Origin: Grifola frondosa
Lineage: Eukaryota; Basidiomycota; Agaricomycetes; Polyporales; Grifolaceae
Direction of reading: 5' to 3'
Length of the DNA: 64,000 bases
NCBI GenBank assembly: GCA_001683735.1
Contig: LUGG01000009.1
Location: 1,054,001-1,118,000, forward strand
Made by a program: the position numbers and the translations under genes. Below, piece by piece: positions 21,584 through 33,807 of this stretch. Under the pieces are notes generated by a model, which was given only the letters and a program-made list of their open reading frames with translations, made no database searches and was not told the origin of the DNA. Within the stretch, counting starts at the first letter, position 1, and the number at the start of each line of letters is the position of its first letter.

Positions 21584-23465
21584 TAGGCGCACATCAACAC
21601 ATACCCAATCTGAGCCTGCATATCAAAATGATGTCTTCTCTCAAAATGCCATTGGATTCTTGGTTTATTCTACCTGAATAATTATACCCGGTGCTTATCG
21701 AACATTTAGAATTGCAGAGTCGTATGTTTATGGTTTCCAACCATAAAACGCGAGGACACTTGATTAAAATGAGACCCGCATACGGTCCGCCCACGACAGA
21801 TTTTTCGAGTTCGATTGTGTAGTTTTGCCCGTGTGTGATTCGGAGGCATTTATGTATTCACTCACGAGCTGTGCTCATGGATGACTGACCCACGCATCAA
21901 GTCCTCTGACTTTGTCTTATACAGAGTCGGGGCATTCGAAAGGTCATCTCCCTTCATTTTAGCTGCTGTAGTCCATAGAACCTTTACAGCAGAAAGGCAT
22001 GTATTGGAAACTGACTGCTCCAACAGACATAGATAATAAATCCACGACGTTTTAGAAATGCGATATGCGGAGACAAGTGACATATACCTAAACATCCAAC
22101 TTGAAGCTTGACTCTGACGCGTAAGGTTAAGTACTCGATCAGACGCGATCGAACGCGATCGATCTACGATCTACATGCCACTCGTTCACAACTTCGCCAC
22201 GACTCGCTCTCCACCATTAACCAGCTCGACATTCATGCATGCTCTCCCTGTGTAGTGCGCAAGAATACCATGTATAGATGTCCTACTTCTGGCAGCGCCG
22301 TCAGTCATCCCCATTGGGCACATTATCTGCACATGAAATCAATTCCCATAATTTTTTCGATCCATGCTGAACTGGGCACATTCACAACGTGGTGACAGTC
22401 ACCCGTAATGATCATAGTCTTCGCGAACATGTAAACCCTGCTGTACTCGCGAAAGCGGCGCTCATACGCAATGGCCACATACCCCTCCTCGATCGCAATT
22501 TTCTCTATCTTTCGCCATCCCTCTGATGTGTGCAACATATCTATTCGACGATCCCATTCACCACATTGCATCATCAAAGATGCAGGATGGACCGATGCGG
22601 AGAGCGGATGGATTTCTGTGACGACCCATTAGCCAATAATTTTTAAATATTTCGTGGAGAATAAACACAGTCAACTAATGCTCTTCCCAAGCGTGTTAGA
22701 TCTTCCTCAATTTCTGGCCTAATGCTGAACTAGAGTCCGCCTGTAATCAGCCCGGGACGCTTGTATAACACTGACGCCACATCTCTAGGGAAACAACCGT
22801 TTGACCAAGCTCGTAAGAACTGGGTCGTCTGAGTATGAGTTTTCCGTACCGTCTGACTAGCGAAATTAATGTTATCAGGTTATAAGAATGTGGAGGCGAT
22901 GAACCTGCTGGAATCCTTCGATGCGCATTCTCAAGGTCCGAACTCAATGTCAGATGTTAAAACAGCTCGCTCTGCAGGTGACTTCCGTACTGTAATGCTT
23001 AGCACAGTGCCCAGACTCGACAGGCACTATTGGACACACTCCTTGGGCACTTGATACCAAATCGAATGAAATGAACGTCTTTATTGTCCGTTGGCCGTGT
23101 TAGCGCTGGGGTGGAATTTCCAATACCGTTGAGTGGTCTAACATCAAACTATGCTTCACATGGTAATCTGCATTCCAATACTCTGGGAAACCTGATTTAC
23201 AAGCCGCACAATATGCAAGAGGCGAAGACGAAGCTGAAAGCTCCTTGTTCAATACTGCAATATCGATAATTTTAACGGAAACAGTGTCTCATCCAAAAAC
23301 TCCACAATCCTTGCAGCAAGCAAGTTATTGTAAGATCGCCGGAAGCCTACAATTATCATAAATTACAGAACTCCAATCAGCCAGAACGAACAGAGGAGAG
23401 ATCCAGAGACCTTGTAATGGGTATACCGACAGACCTACATGCAGAGCACACGACGAGAAAGCAGC
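21584..23465. other. Long gene-poor interval
   Basis: About 1.9 kb between the HD-domain stop and the BSD2-like stop, AT-richer than the genes. Apart from the minus-strand open stretch at 22323-22620, nothing coding was recognised. No terminal inverted repeats or transposase segment were seen. Confidence 0.5.
22323..22620 (-). other. Possible orphan exon, unknown protein
   Basis: A minus-strand open stretch with no internal stop reads about 100 codons, including WDRRIDMLHTSEGWRKIEKI, AIEEGYVAIAYERRF and VVNVPSSAWIEKIMGIDF, ending in a stop at 22325-22323. Composition is balanced and protein-like rather than low complexity. The first Met is internal, at about 22577, and no upstream exon was identified. 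Could be a small gene, an exon of a decayed gene, or chance. Confidence 0.3.
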
Positions 23466-24880
23466 TTAGATGAATCCTGCAGCTTCAAGATTCCTACGTA
23501 GCGTCGCTTCCGCTTCATTGACGGGTTCGCCTCGTCGCTCCTCATTCTCGTCCGCCTCAGCCTCCTCCTCGAATTCTGTAAACCCGAAGGCGCGTCCAAT
23601 GGTGCGTCGAACCTCTCTGTCGCGCTGGCGTTGCTCCGGAGTGAGCGTCGCAGGGGCGATGGAAGAGCTTCGAATGGAGATCTCCCACCGTTTGACGCGA
23701 TAGAAGCCAATAATTGACGATAGTAGCAGGAACCAACCTGTAGATAAGCATCCAGATTCAATTCAATAAACGATGTTCGGAAATTGTAATGTTGTGCTTA
23801 CCAAGAGTCATTAGCAGAAGCGACATCCAATCCTTTGACGTGAAGTCAACGGCGCCGACCTCAACAAATGTGGCGTTTGACATCATGTTATGCTCGATCG
23901 AAGATGACTCGTACTCCATGGACATGCCACGAGTAATCGTGCTGTTGAAGACAGAGGCATCGTCCTCTAGAATGGCATCGTCGCTGCTCCCACTCTGCAT
24001 TGCCCGCGCAGCAAAACCGTACTGAATGAGCGTTAGCCCAAGGCCCGCGCGCGAGCCGTATTTAGCCGCATGACTGGTGTGCAGGAGGTATGTCATAAGG
24101 AAGCCAACAATCTGGAAGAAATACGACACAAATGCAGTGGCGAAGAAGAACATGACTGAGCCTGTGGGCAGGTCGTCGACGATCATGTCCGCGTCAAGGT
24201 CGAGTCCTGCGGGCGCATGGATGGTCGTCTCCCAGTAGGGTGGCACCGCATCGGCTTGCGCCTCGCTGTAGGACTGCCCACGAGGTAACATCATTCAGCA
24301 TCCGGTGGGCCGTCGGGGCAGGATGCAGAATCCCACCGAGCACTCACCGGCGGCGATTCCTTCTGCGTCTCCTCGGGCACCATATGCACTTCTCCGCTCT
24401 CATCCGTCACCGTGACTGCCCTGACAGGTTTGGCCATCACGTTGGCGAAGACCCCGTCATTGTCCGTTCCTCCCCCAACTGACCGTACCGGAGGAGGCTC
24501 AGTGGGAACGCTGACATAATGTTGAGGAAGCAGAGCTCCTACAGCTCTGCGAAAGAACGAACGATGGTCGCGGATGGGGCGCACAGGGGTGGAAGGAAGG
24601 GTACCATTGGAATTGCCGAAGTTGTTTGGGAGCGCCACTGCAGACGGACCTGGCGGCGAACCTGGTGGGGATAGTCATACGCTCGTTCCCTTTCGAAGTC
24701 GTATGCCCCAGGGATGGCCAGCGGTGGAGGAGTGAGGTGCGTGGGTGTGTGACCTTGTGTCAAGGGAGTGGATTCCGAGCCTTGCTCGTCGTAATCATCT
24801 GATTCGAAAGCATCATCGAGCTCCCGGTCTGCCTCCAGCACACAGCGGGGATTAGGGAGGGGTGCATAGCGAGCAGGCAT
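23466..24880 (-). CDS. BSD2: BSD2 / NDFIP-type membrane adaptor (PF10176)
   Basis: Adaptor that recruits Rsp5/NEDD4 ubiquitin ligase to sort metal transporters to the vacuole (family knowledge). Exons: 24880 down to a break near 24667, then to 24348, 24273-23802, 23737-23466. The N-terminal half is disordered with MPARYAPLPNPRC and acidic DDAFESDDYDEQGSE. A PPY motif sits in ADAVPPYWETT. Three hydrophobic segments follow: SVMFFFATAFVSYFFQIVGF, LMTYLLHTSHAAKYGSRAGLGL (the hallmark block) and, after the last intron, WFLLLSSIIGFYRVKRW. The cytosolic tail ends in RRNLEAAGFI. A frame break sits at the four-G run 24667-24670: AYDYP and the following SPPGPSAVALPNNFGN are in different frames and one extra C/G joins them with no intron. 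Divergent from EMC4. Confidence 0.88.
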
Positions 24881-25032
24881 GGTAAGGGAATAGCTGTAAG
24901 CAGAAAGATATCAGACAGCGCGCGACCAACAACATGGAGGGCAGCGCCAAGCGCTCGCGGCAGCTGCGCATCACGTTCGGCCGTGTTGAACGTCACTCCA
25001 CCACCTTTCGCTCAGACCACGCAAACACAGAC

Positions 25033-25719
25033 ATGGATCAAACAAAGTATGTCCTCTGGCTTGTCCTCCGGAGAAGTATCACAGATGCGAATGTATCAGA
25101 TGGAAGCATCTCCCTCCACCTCCCGGATTTTCTGCCACAGTCTCCTCGACCTCAGTACGTCAACTTAGTCTTCGATGTTCATGCCCCGTATAACTGACGG
25201 TTAGAAGCAGTCTAGGGCACCAAGCAAGGCGTCTGCGGAGGCTACCGCCTCTTATGAAGGAATGAAGACCAAGCGAGCATGGGACCTCGCAATTTCGCCC
25301 GCAAAGTCTCTCCCTATGCAGGCGTTCATGCTTTACATGTCTGGCGGGGGTGTACAGATATTCAGCATGGGGATCGTGTTCATGCTTCTTCTCAGCCCGT
25401 TCAAGAATCTTGCTGCGCTGAACTCAGGTACGTTTCGACCGTATCAAATATGATTCGTCTCGTCTCACGCACCTGCTTAGTGTTTGCTCCATTTGCCCCT
25501 GCTTCATCTTCACCTAGATCATTCACCACTCTTCCTCTCCAGAAAGTAGTTTACCTCATATGTAATATCCTCACACTGGCTCTTGGTTTGTGGAAGTGTC
25601 GTTCTATGGGTCTCCTTCCGACGGGGACTGGTGACTGGTTGGCCTTTGAAACGCGGGGCAGGTTGGTGTTCACCCTCTACGAGACGATACATGCTCACAG
25701 AAGTGTTGTAGCCGCCTGA
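25033..25719 (+). CDS. EMC4: ER membrane protein complex subunit 4
   Basis: Subunit of the ER membrane insertase EMC. Exons 25033-25046, 25085-25154, 25205-25427, 25481-25661, 25701-25719. The spliced N-terminus reads MDQTKCECIRWKHLPPPPGF, where LPPPPG is conserved. Then YEGMKTKRAWDLAISPAKSL, PMQAFMLYMSGGGVQIFSMG (first membrane segment), LLLSPFKNLAALNS and VVYLICNILTLALGLWKCRS followed by MGLLPTGTGDWLAFET, the family signature. The C-terminal exon is very short and ends RSVVAA. The start at 25033 was chosen because it splices in frame to the conserved leader; an upstream ATG at 24934 would add an unconserved 33-residue extension. Shares a short divergent interval with the BSD2-like gene. Confidence 0.9.
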
Positions 25720-26132
25720 GATCTTACTTATTTGATGGATGCATTGATTCGTGGCTGAAGCAAAGATATAACAATGCTTTGTTAGAAAGCATGGGACGCA
25801 GGCTTGATACTGCTCAATGCATACAACGCCCTGAAGGGTCCCACTGCCCGACGGTGTTTTGCGGCTCAAAGAGAGCCTGAGCAACATCCGAGCAAGCTCC
25901 AGTTGAATTGAAAATATGAGTCTCACCGCTGGCCGTGATATGTGGAGATCGATATCTGAAGACCGATAGTTTAGCGGGCGAAATTTCTGAGCGTAGGCAG
26001 ATATGTTTTACAACTGAGGCGCAAAATACGATAAGGGGGTCCATTTTGTTGTTACGAATACACCGAAGCACAGAATACATGATAAATAATCGAAGACAAG
26101 CTCGAAGAAAGAAAGCCAACCATACTTCGACA

Positions 26133-28152
26133 TCAACCAAGAATCCCCTTGACATATTTCAACAAATCCTTTCCCTAAAGTAACACCAAGCATAAGCACG
26201 TTGAGAAGTAGAATAATAACGAGGGCACATACCCCCCGGCTCTTAACCCCGGCGACCATTGCTTCTACTGAATCCATTTCGGTCGATGTATCAGGGAAGG
26301 GCTCAGCACCATTATCTGCCTCCCCCGCGCGCCTCCCGCTTGGGATGCGGCTCAGACCCAGTCGTTGCCTCTGTGACGCGCCGTAACGCATCACAGCGGT
26401 CAACACCGCACGCCATCCCTCCATCAGGCCACTCTGGGCACTGAACTGTGTTAACGATGTGCTTGACAGGGATGCGGTGGAGCCTGAGCGCGAATGTGTG
26501 GTGGCTAACGGAGGAGCAGGTATAGATGGCATCACGGTTGAGCGGACAACATATGGACAATGAGACCTATGCTCTCTCAAGACATCCAATTGTCTCCGTG
26601 CCTGCGGTTTCGCATTACCGCCTTCGGTTGTACCATTTGCCGGAGGAGGAAGGAATGCCCAGAGTCCAATGCGTCGCTGACACAACGAACAGTGAAGGAG
26701 CGTAGTGTCTGGCTTTATTTGTGGCAGAGAGCGGGCCGGACTGGTCTGTGCAAGAAGGGCGGCCCGAAGAGGAGGCCGAGGGGTACTAGGCGTAGGCGTG
26801 CTCTCACGGAACGATGCTACAGATGGTGGCCGACTTGGAGTGAGAGCAATACCTGACGTGGGGCGGGAAATGGACGATGCGCGTATTTGCTCCGTAGTTG
26901 TTCCTGGCGGAAGAATGGACCAGCCGAACAAAGATGCAAGAACAGCAGTCTCGCTTGGTTCTGCGCGAGGAGCAGAGGAGTTAAAGGTGAATGGCGAGGT
27001 GCTCTCGGATGTTGCATCGTGATCGGTTGAATATGTGGGAACAGAAACCGAGGAGACAATAGCCAATAGCGTTTGTACTTGGGATAATGCCTGGGAATCC
27101 AGCACATTAACAATAGTTCGTGTAACGAGTGATGTAAAAGCTTCACCAGAGGATGTTTGATCTCGACACCGTGCAGCACTGAGTCCAATGTAATCGCTCT
27201 CGACTTGATTTGCCGAATCATGGCCAAAGGTGCCTGAAGCGGGACATGATATATCGAATCTACACGACTCCTGAGTATCTCACTCTACTTGGCAAGAAGT
27301 ATACACACGCACCATCACACTGTCGAGTCTTCCAAGGGCACCCATTTTTGTGCATGTCGACCAGGGAAACGCGTTGCTTCTCCACTAGGGTGTTTGCTGC
27401 AGAATCGCTAGTCAGTCTGAAACCTACCTTCTGGGTACTCCCTACATACCAGCGTCTCTGCTCATTCCGTCCTTCCCAGCTACAACCCAAGATACGCCGC
27501 AAATTCCGCACAACAGACGATCTTTCCCATCATTGACCCAGCCACACTTCGCTGCGGCCACGGCATCGATGGCGGGAGGTTTGTTGGCATACGTGGACAA
27601 CTTGTACGTGGCGAGTCGTGTCAAAAAGGATGCTGTCGACGATGGGCGGTAATCCGAGGTGGAAGGTGATGCGGTCAGCGAGGATTTGGCTGGTACATGT
27701 CCTAGTTGGAAGGGCAACGCCTTTCTCGTACGAGTAGCCGTCCGAGACAGTATCGCAGCAAGATGGGGCGCCGTCTTGGATAGTTGTGCAAAATCGTTGG
27801 TGGGTATTCTGAGCCAAGTGGCGTTACTTATGAGAGGGTGATGTTCACAGTGAAGTGAACCTACGGCTTCGGGTCCTTTTTGATCCCGTACTTCGCGAGC
27901 GTGGCGTAAATTGAACGAGCGGTTCTCAACCTCTTGGGAGGTGAAGGCCGGTCTATAATAGATAGCGATGGGCCGACCGCCTCATCCAGACTCTGAATGG
28001 CATCTTCGAGTTTCCGCTGGGAGACCTCGTCAGTTGGTGGGGAACCAGACCCGGTACGAAGTTTAACAGACTTTGATGCTTTTTTCCGAGGACGTAGACG
28101 GAGGAATAGCAATGGTTGAAGTCGATGCATCAGATATAGTTTCAGTAACCAT
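26133..28152 (-). CDS. RSM1: C3HC zinc finger protein, NIPA / RSM1-like
   Basis: Nuclear protein with C3HC (BIR-like) zinc fingers, related to S. pombe Rsm1 (mRNA export) and human ZC3HC1. Proposed exons: start to 27892, 27808-27450, an internal exon of about 27415-27332, 27259-27147, 27090-26233, 26175-26133. Markers: KLEDAIQSLDEAVGPSL, LSKTAPHLAAILSRTATRTRK, then LATYKLSTYANKPPAIDAV, CGWVNDGKDRLLCGICGVSW, HKNGCPWKTRQCDDSIYHVP, IRQIKSRAITLDSVLHGVEI, and in the second half CSLCQRRIGLWAF and REHRSHCPYV. The C-terminus is GKDLLKYVKGILG. The 5' end is uncertain: ATG 28152 (MVTETISDASTSTIAIPPS) is out of frame by one at the six-base A/T run 28080-28085, while ATG 28130 is in frame but gives an unlikely leader. 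Confidence 0.85.
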
Positions 28153-28321
28153 GATGGTCAAGAAGCAAGGAGTAAGCTGGTCGAAAGAGAGTACTAGTAT
28201 TTACAAGTGGTGTTGCACTCGCGGTTGGACTTATGTAATACGCGCAACATCCTATCACGTGCACCGTGTCTTCGCGAGGGCACTAGTATGTCCAAAAAAT
28301 ATCCAAGATATTTGAGTATCA

Positions 28322-31300
28322 TTACCCGGACGTCCTTGCATGATTGTCATCCAATCCACGGGCAATCTTGAACCGCTCCCTTCTTTCCACATCCATCGCT
28401 CCTGCCTCGACAGCCTTCAGGATACCCACAACCGTACGTGCAGCATGCACATCGCCCCTCAGGTAGAACGCCTTGATGAACATCTTGTACAGCGGTCGGA
28501 CATGCCGCACAAATGAGATGCTCGAATCGAGCTTTGGTATCTCGAAACCTTGAGGTGAAGCAGCAGCTTCGGTGCCAAACGGGACCGACCCCTGCTCGAC
28601 CGTGCCAGTAGGATAGCCACTCCTAATTACCCGATCGAAGAGCACCCTTGCCTTCTGCGCGTCGATATCCTTTGTCCAGCGTAGGAGCGTTTTCACTAGG
28701 ATATTGACCGTAACGCGATCAGGGACAAACGCACATCCCTTGACCAAGTTGTTTAGGACATCTAAAACCTTCCGCATTGTTCGAGCGTTACGCCGCGATG
28801 GGTGTAACATACTGCCATGCAGGATAGTGTTGCCCATGACAGTACGCACAGACGGTGTCTGGCGCGCACAAACCTCGCTGTATAGCTGCTTTGCTGCGCG
28901 CAGACGGCCAGCACGGACAAGAATGCGCACAGCATGAGTTGCGCCCAGATGCTCGGCTCCAAAATGCGAGAGTATGCCAGGAATTTTCAGGGTCAAAACT
29001 GGTGATGGAGGAAGCTCGGAGAAGCGGATGGCGCCAACCAAGGCCATCGACACGGAAGGTCGAGTTTGCGGAGTCGTGGAATGTTTCGCCATGCGATATG
29101 CAATGCGGTTTGCCCCGCCTCTCGAATACCGAGATAGCAACATGTGTAGCCAGAAGCGCGCCTTCTGTGAGTACAAAGAGATGCCTAGATAGAAAACGCG
29201 TTTGGAAAGACGAAACTGCCTGTGATCGAGAAGGTATTGCAGGAGCGAGGTGAAGAACGGTATAGGAAAGGTCGCTGGATATTTCTCTGCGATAGCTTGG
29301 ACCGCTGATACTGCTCTGGAAGCAGAACCACTCCGCGATATCAGAAGAAGCGTATGACGAAGCGCGTGGTGTAGATGCTTCGGAGGCGGAGAGAACGCAA
29401 AAATCCTCGAAATGATATCCGCAATAGTCGACAATGAGCAAGGATGCACAAATCGGCGTCCATGTTCCAGTAACATTGTCAGTATTGCTGCGAGGATGGG
29501 CAATTGTCGATCGAACGTCATACGATGATCTATTAGATATTGCAGAGATAGAGCACCGAACCCTTTACGAGCCAGTGAAATTCCTAGCGCGGTGCTGCTG
29601 TAGGCCGAAACCCCGATTTCAGCTTGACTGGACAATGCTCGCAGCTCGCGAGCGACCTCGACATCCAAATGAGAATAGTGCAGGATCAAGGTGTTGACGA
29701 TATGAGATAGCAAACGCCGCTTTCTCACATAGTGAATGACGTGCGCCAGAGGACGTTCGACAGATCCCCACACAAGGCGGAGGATCTTAGATACTCCTTT
29801 GCCAGGAGGGACACGCTGTAAAAGGAAGATATATCGCCGTTCCCTGCAGACCATAGATTTGCTGTGTCGCAATACTGTGTGATTGCCTCGACCAGCTTCT
29901 TGTTTCTTGAGGCGACCTGCTAGGCGAAAGAAAGATGCGCAAATCGCGCAAGCGACCAACACAGGACGCTTCTGGTCCGGTGGAAGAGCGGTAGACCAGT
30001 TGCGCCACAACGCATCAAGAATGAGACCCAATCCTCGAGCCAGCTCATCACTAATGGATGGCATTTGCCCACTGACGGACCGCCAGAAGTTCTCCAGCGT
30101 CACAAGTGCGCATGTAGTCTGCCACTCCACAATGGCTGCGCTTCGAGGATCATGCGTCTGGGGTCCATTGGCACCTCGACCTCTAGACGAACTCTTCACA
30201 AGAGCCAGAATACGGACACAGTTCCACTGCAATTCCAATGATTCCTCGCTACGTGATCCAGGATAGAAGACCTCACGAGCTACAGACGCAGCCCAATCTA
30301 AGAGCTGCCGTTGTGCAGGGCTTTGGGACGACGACCGCATGCGACGACGATCGAAGATGGTTCCGTTAAGAGCTGCGGCGAGGTCGTGAACATAGAAAGT
30401 GCGTTGTTGGGTGAATGAAGTGGGGCCAGAGAGTAATGGAGTCAACGAGCGGGTTCCGCCGACGGCATCATTAGTGTCTTCTGTGTCACGTCCCGGGTCA
30501 ACTCTATCCCAGATAGTATGCAGAACTTCCTGCTTCAGCGCAGCTGGTAGCTCATCCCGAGACTTGAATGCCAACTGCCATAAAATTTCGAGCACGCGAG
30601 CGCCGCAGTGCTCGTGCATTCTCAAAAGCTTGCATAAGCTGCCCACCACTTCCGTCAAGTACTCTGGCGTTGGCCACGACAACAGAGTTTGGATGTAGGG
30701 AATGTGCAGGTCAGGATGAGACGAGTTCTTGCAGATCTTGTTATACTGAAGCCTTGCGAAATGAAGCGACTGTTCCGCACGAGATCGCGCTGAGACAAGA
30801 CGGATGAGTATCGGCCAACAATATCACATGCATTAAAGTAATCTTACAGCTTGCTAGATTCTCTTTCGACTGTTCGAGAGATGCTCGCATTAACCAATAT
30901 CGGTCGGAGCCACTCAGCGACTCCCACAGAGCATGCTTATCCTTGGCCACGCGTATTATGAACGCCCAATGAGGGCGAAACGAGTTTTTCGGCATGACAG
31001 ACACAAGAGAGTGCATATGAATGGATAGTTTTGGACTGTCGGGGTTACATATAGACAAAGAACCGAAAAGGCATATCAGAGAGCTCAGATCTTCAGGACT
31101 CAGGGAGGATAGCTGAGATTGAGTCTTGGCGGAATAATACAAGTGTCGAAGAGTACGGGAGGTGAGGCATGGGGAATCGATAGGAAGCTCACGAAGAGAT
31201 AAAAAGACTGCGAAGTTTGTCGACAGATGGGGGTTCTGATGATTCTGAATCATCCGGAGGAGGTAGCGTCGAGGGAACAACAGCGTTGAGAGTATCTTTC

Positions 31301-31731
31301 GCCTGATCCGTGTCGGCTGCGGTCAAAGTGGACACTTCAAGCTCCCCAACGTCTATCTCGTAATCCAGCACGACCTTTGCCGTCTCGATACCAGGCGTCA
31401 GTTGAGCGAGGGATGAGAGCTGCAAGACAGCCGAATTCCACTGCCGTCCCCGCCGCAAGTCACACGGCAATCGACCAGCCACTGATGAGTTATGCAGTTT
31501 ACGCAGCTGCCTCAACGTGGAACGCGACAGAGAAACTGATTCATACGTGGCATTCGAACCAATTACATATGTACCCAGCTCGGGCAAACCACGAGAGGTG
31601 GAGGATGAAGTCCTGAAATATGCTCAGTGACATTGACTCGGCGCACCAGGAACAGAGACTTGCCTGAGAACGTCGAGTGCTCTACCGCAGCCGCCCGCGA
31701 CCCGGACGGTCGGCAGACACCATCGCAACAT
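28322..31731 (-). CDS. Large helical-repeat (PPR-like) protein, probably mitochondrial
   Basis: About 1100 residues. The N-terminus MLRWCLPTVRVAGGCGRALD is basic and hydrophobic without acidic residues, as in mitochondrial presequences. Exons 31731-31664, 31612-30848, 30789-28322. The long last exon is alpha-helical with pentatricopeptide-like arrays, for example ILVRAGRLRAAKQLYSEVCA, VLDVLNNLVKGCAFVPDRVT, KARVLFDRVIRSGYP and YKMFIKAFYLRGDVHAARTV. Repeats are too diverged to count by eye, so PPR is inferred, and a role in organellar RNA metabolism is only likely. Intron 1 has a GC donor in perfect context (CAG|GCAAGT). A frame change occurs at the five-base A/T run 31201-31205, between DKLRSL and LSLRELPIDSPCLTS; removing one T restores frame. 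Confidence 0.7.
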
Positions 31732-32268
31732 TCCATTGCATGAAGACCCTCGCCGGGACGCGTCAGGACGATGTTGAACAATGCGCGCCCACAATCCAGC
31801 CCCGAGAAGAAAAAGCACAATAAATCGGACAGCGGAGAAAACTAGCCCCCCCAGTCGCGTCCGCCAGAGGAACGAGCAGTGCTGGAGGTCCCGATGAGGA
31901 GTGCAGGGACCGTTTGACTTCACCAGCGACCTCGACGATTGCGCGTCACCACCGGCCGCGCACGTGTATTGAGCTTCGGCAAATGCCGACATCGGTAAAC
32001 TCTAATCACATAACTGTACGCCACCAGTCTCGTCAAGAAAGATATTGGAAGTCGATCGACAATACCGCTACGCTTCACGACCAGTCGCCTTGAAAAATCC
32101 ATTGGCACGACAGGTGAGTGGACGAGTACGTGTCGTTAACGATGCTGACCGTATCGCAGAGGTCAATTGGGAGGCACTGATACCATCCACCCCATAACTC
32201 ACACCGGCGAGTCAATCGCGTTTCGACCAGATAGTTCGTTCCTGACTTATGAACCAGACAATAACACA

Positions 32269-33496
32269 ATGGGAGCTACTCGCGCACAGAAAGGAGGCAT
32301 ACTTTGTCAAGCTCAAGGAGCTTGTTGCCAAGTACCGTATGTTGATTTACAGATCACACATGCAATATTTATCCACGACATGTTCCAGCCTCTATCTTCG
32401 TGGTCAATGTCGACAATGTCGGTTCCAACCAGATGCACCAGATTCGTGTTGCTCTTCGCGGCAAGGGTATTGTGGTGATGGGCAAGAACACCATGGTCCG
32501 TCGCGCCCTGCGCTCCATCCTCTCGGAGTTCCCGCAGTTCGAGCGTCTGCTTCCTCATGTTAGAGGCAACATCGGTTTCGTCTTCACTTCCGGAGACCTT
32601 AAGGATATCCGTGATATCATCACGGCGAACAAGGTCGCTGCTCCTGCGCGTGCTGGTGCTTTAGCACCTAAGGATGTCACTATTCCTGGTGGTAACACCG
32701 GTATGGAACCCGGCAAGACCTCCTTCTTCCAGGCTCTCGGTATTCCTACCAAGATTGCCCGTGGTACCATCGAAATCGTCTCCGATGTGCAGGTCGTAAC
32801 GGCTGGTACCCGTGTCGGTCCTTCCGAGGCGACGCTGCTCAACATGTTGAACATCTCGCCGTTCACCTACGGTATGACTGTTGTGCAGATATTCGACCAG
32901 GGCAACGTCTTCACCCCTGAAGTGCTTGATGTTTCCGACAAGGAGCTCCTTGACCGTTTCTTGTCCGGCGTCCAGACCATTGCAGCTATTTCTCTTGCTC
33001 TCCACTACCCCACCCTTGTCTCCGTGTTGCATTCTCTTGTCAACTCATACAAGAACCTCATTGCCATCTCTCTTGCTACCGACTACACCTTCGAGGGCTC
33101 CGAGAAGGTTAGTCTTCGTCACACTACATATCTCACATGTGCCGTTCCAAGGATGATTTTTCCAATTACACTGAAAATGCTGAGCGTCCAAGGGACGTAT
33201 GCTGTTCAATTAGATTTCTGTTCTCTGATGGATTTTGGTCCTTGAGTATTGTTCTATGATCAGTCGAACTCATCTGCCTCTTACAGGCCAAAGAATTCCT
33301 CGCTAACCCTGAGGCGTTTGCTGCCGCTGCCGCCCCTGTCGCTGCTGCGAGGCTGCCCCTGCTGCTGAGGCTGCGCCCGCGAAGGCCGAGGAGGAGGAGG
33401 AGGAGTCTGAAGGCGACATGGTGTGTACATCAGCTTTATATTCTGTTTCAGCTGTGCTCAAATGTCTTTTAACAGGGCTTCGGTCTCTTCGACTAA
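32269..33496 (+). CDS. RPP0: 60S acidic ribosomal protein P0
   Basis: Stalk-base protein of the large ribosomal subunit that binds 28S rRNA and anchors P1/P2 dimers; essential. Exons 32269-32336, 32389-33107, 33287-33420, 33476-33496. Blocks: MGATRAQK at the start, [110 protein letters not shown], then an Ala-rich hinge and the invariant tail ESEGDM|GFGLFD split over the last intron. Two frame breaks are visible: an extra A in the triplet 32290-32292 (ought to read QKEAYF) and a missing base at 33348-33349 in the Ala-rich hinge (GCTGCTGC then GAGGCTGCC). Loss of this gene would be lethal, so assembly errors are by far the likeliest reason. Confidence 0.95.
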
Positions 33497-33807
33497 GTGC
33501 CGCTCTAGTTGTTCGTCTCACGATACATCTCCAAAATAAACTCTGCCATGATGTTTTCTTATTATTGTGATTCATGAGTGGCTGCGGCTTTGAGCATGCT
33601 ATGTCTTGACGAGTGAGATAGACTGAACGCAACAATGCAAAATGCCTCGAGACAATGCTAGAATGTAGATGATCGACGCCAAAGTCAAAGCGTGGCAGCC
33701 GCAAAAGTGATCCTGAGTATAAGAAGCATCTGCGCTCAAAGAAACATGAACCGAACATCATCGTCATCTGTTCATCTCTCAACATATCTACACTCGCGCT
33801 CACCAAT

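Noticed and set aside
28322..31731. Interpretation of the large minus-strand gene as two separate genes split at 31200
   Set aside because: The sequence on both sides is protein-like and continuous, and a single extra T in a five-base run explains the frame change more simply than two genes, one without a start and the other without an end.
32400..33245. 281-codon P0 frame treated as the complete gene
   Set aside because: It starts at an internal Met and misses the true N-terminus (MGATRAQK at 32269) and the GFGLFD end; it also reads into an intron.
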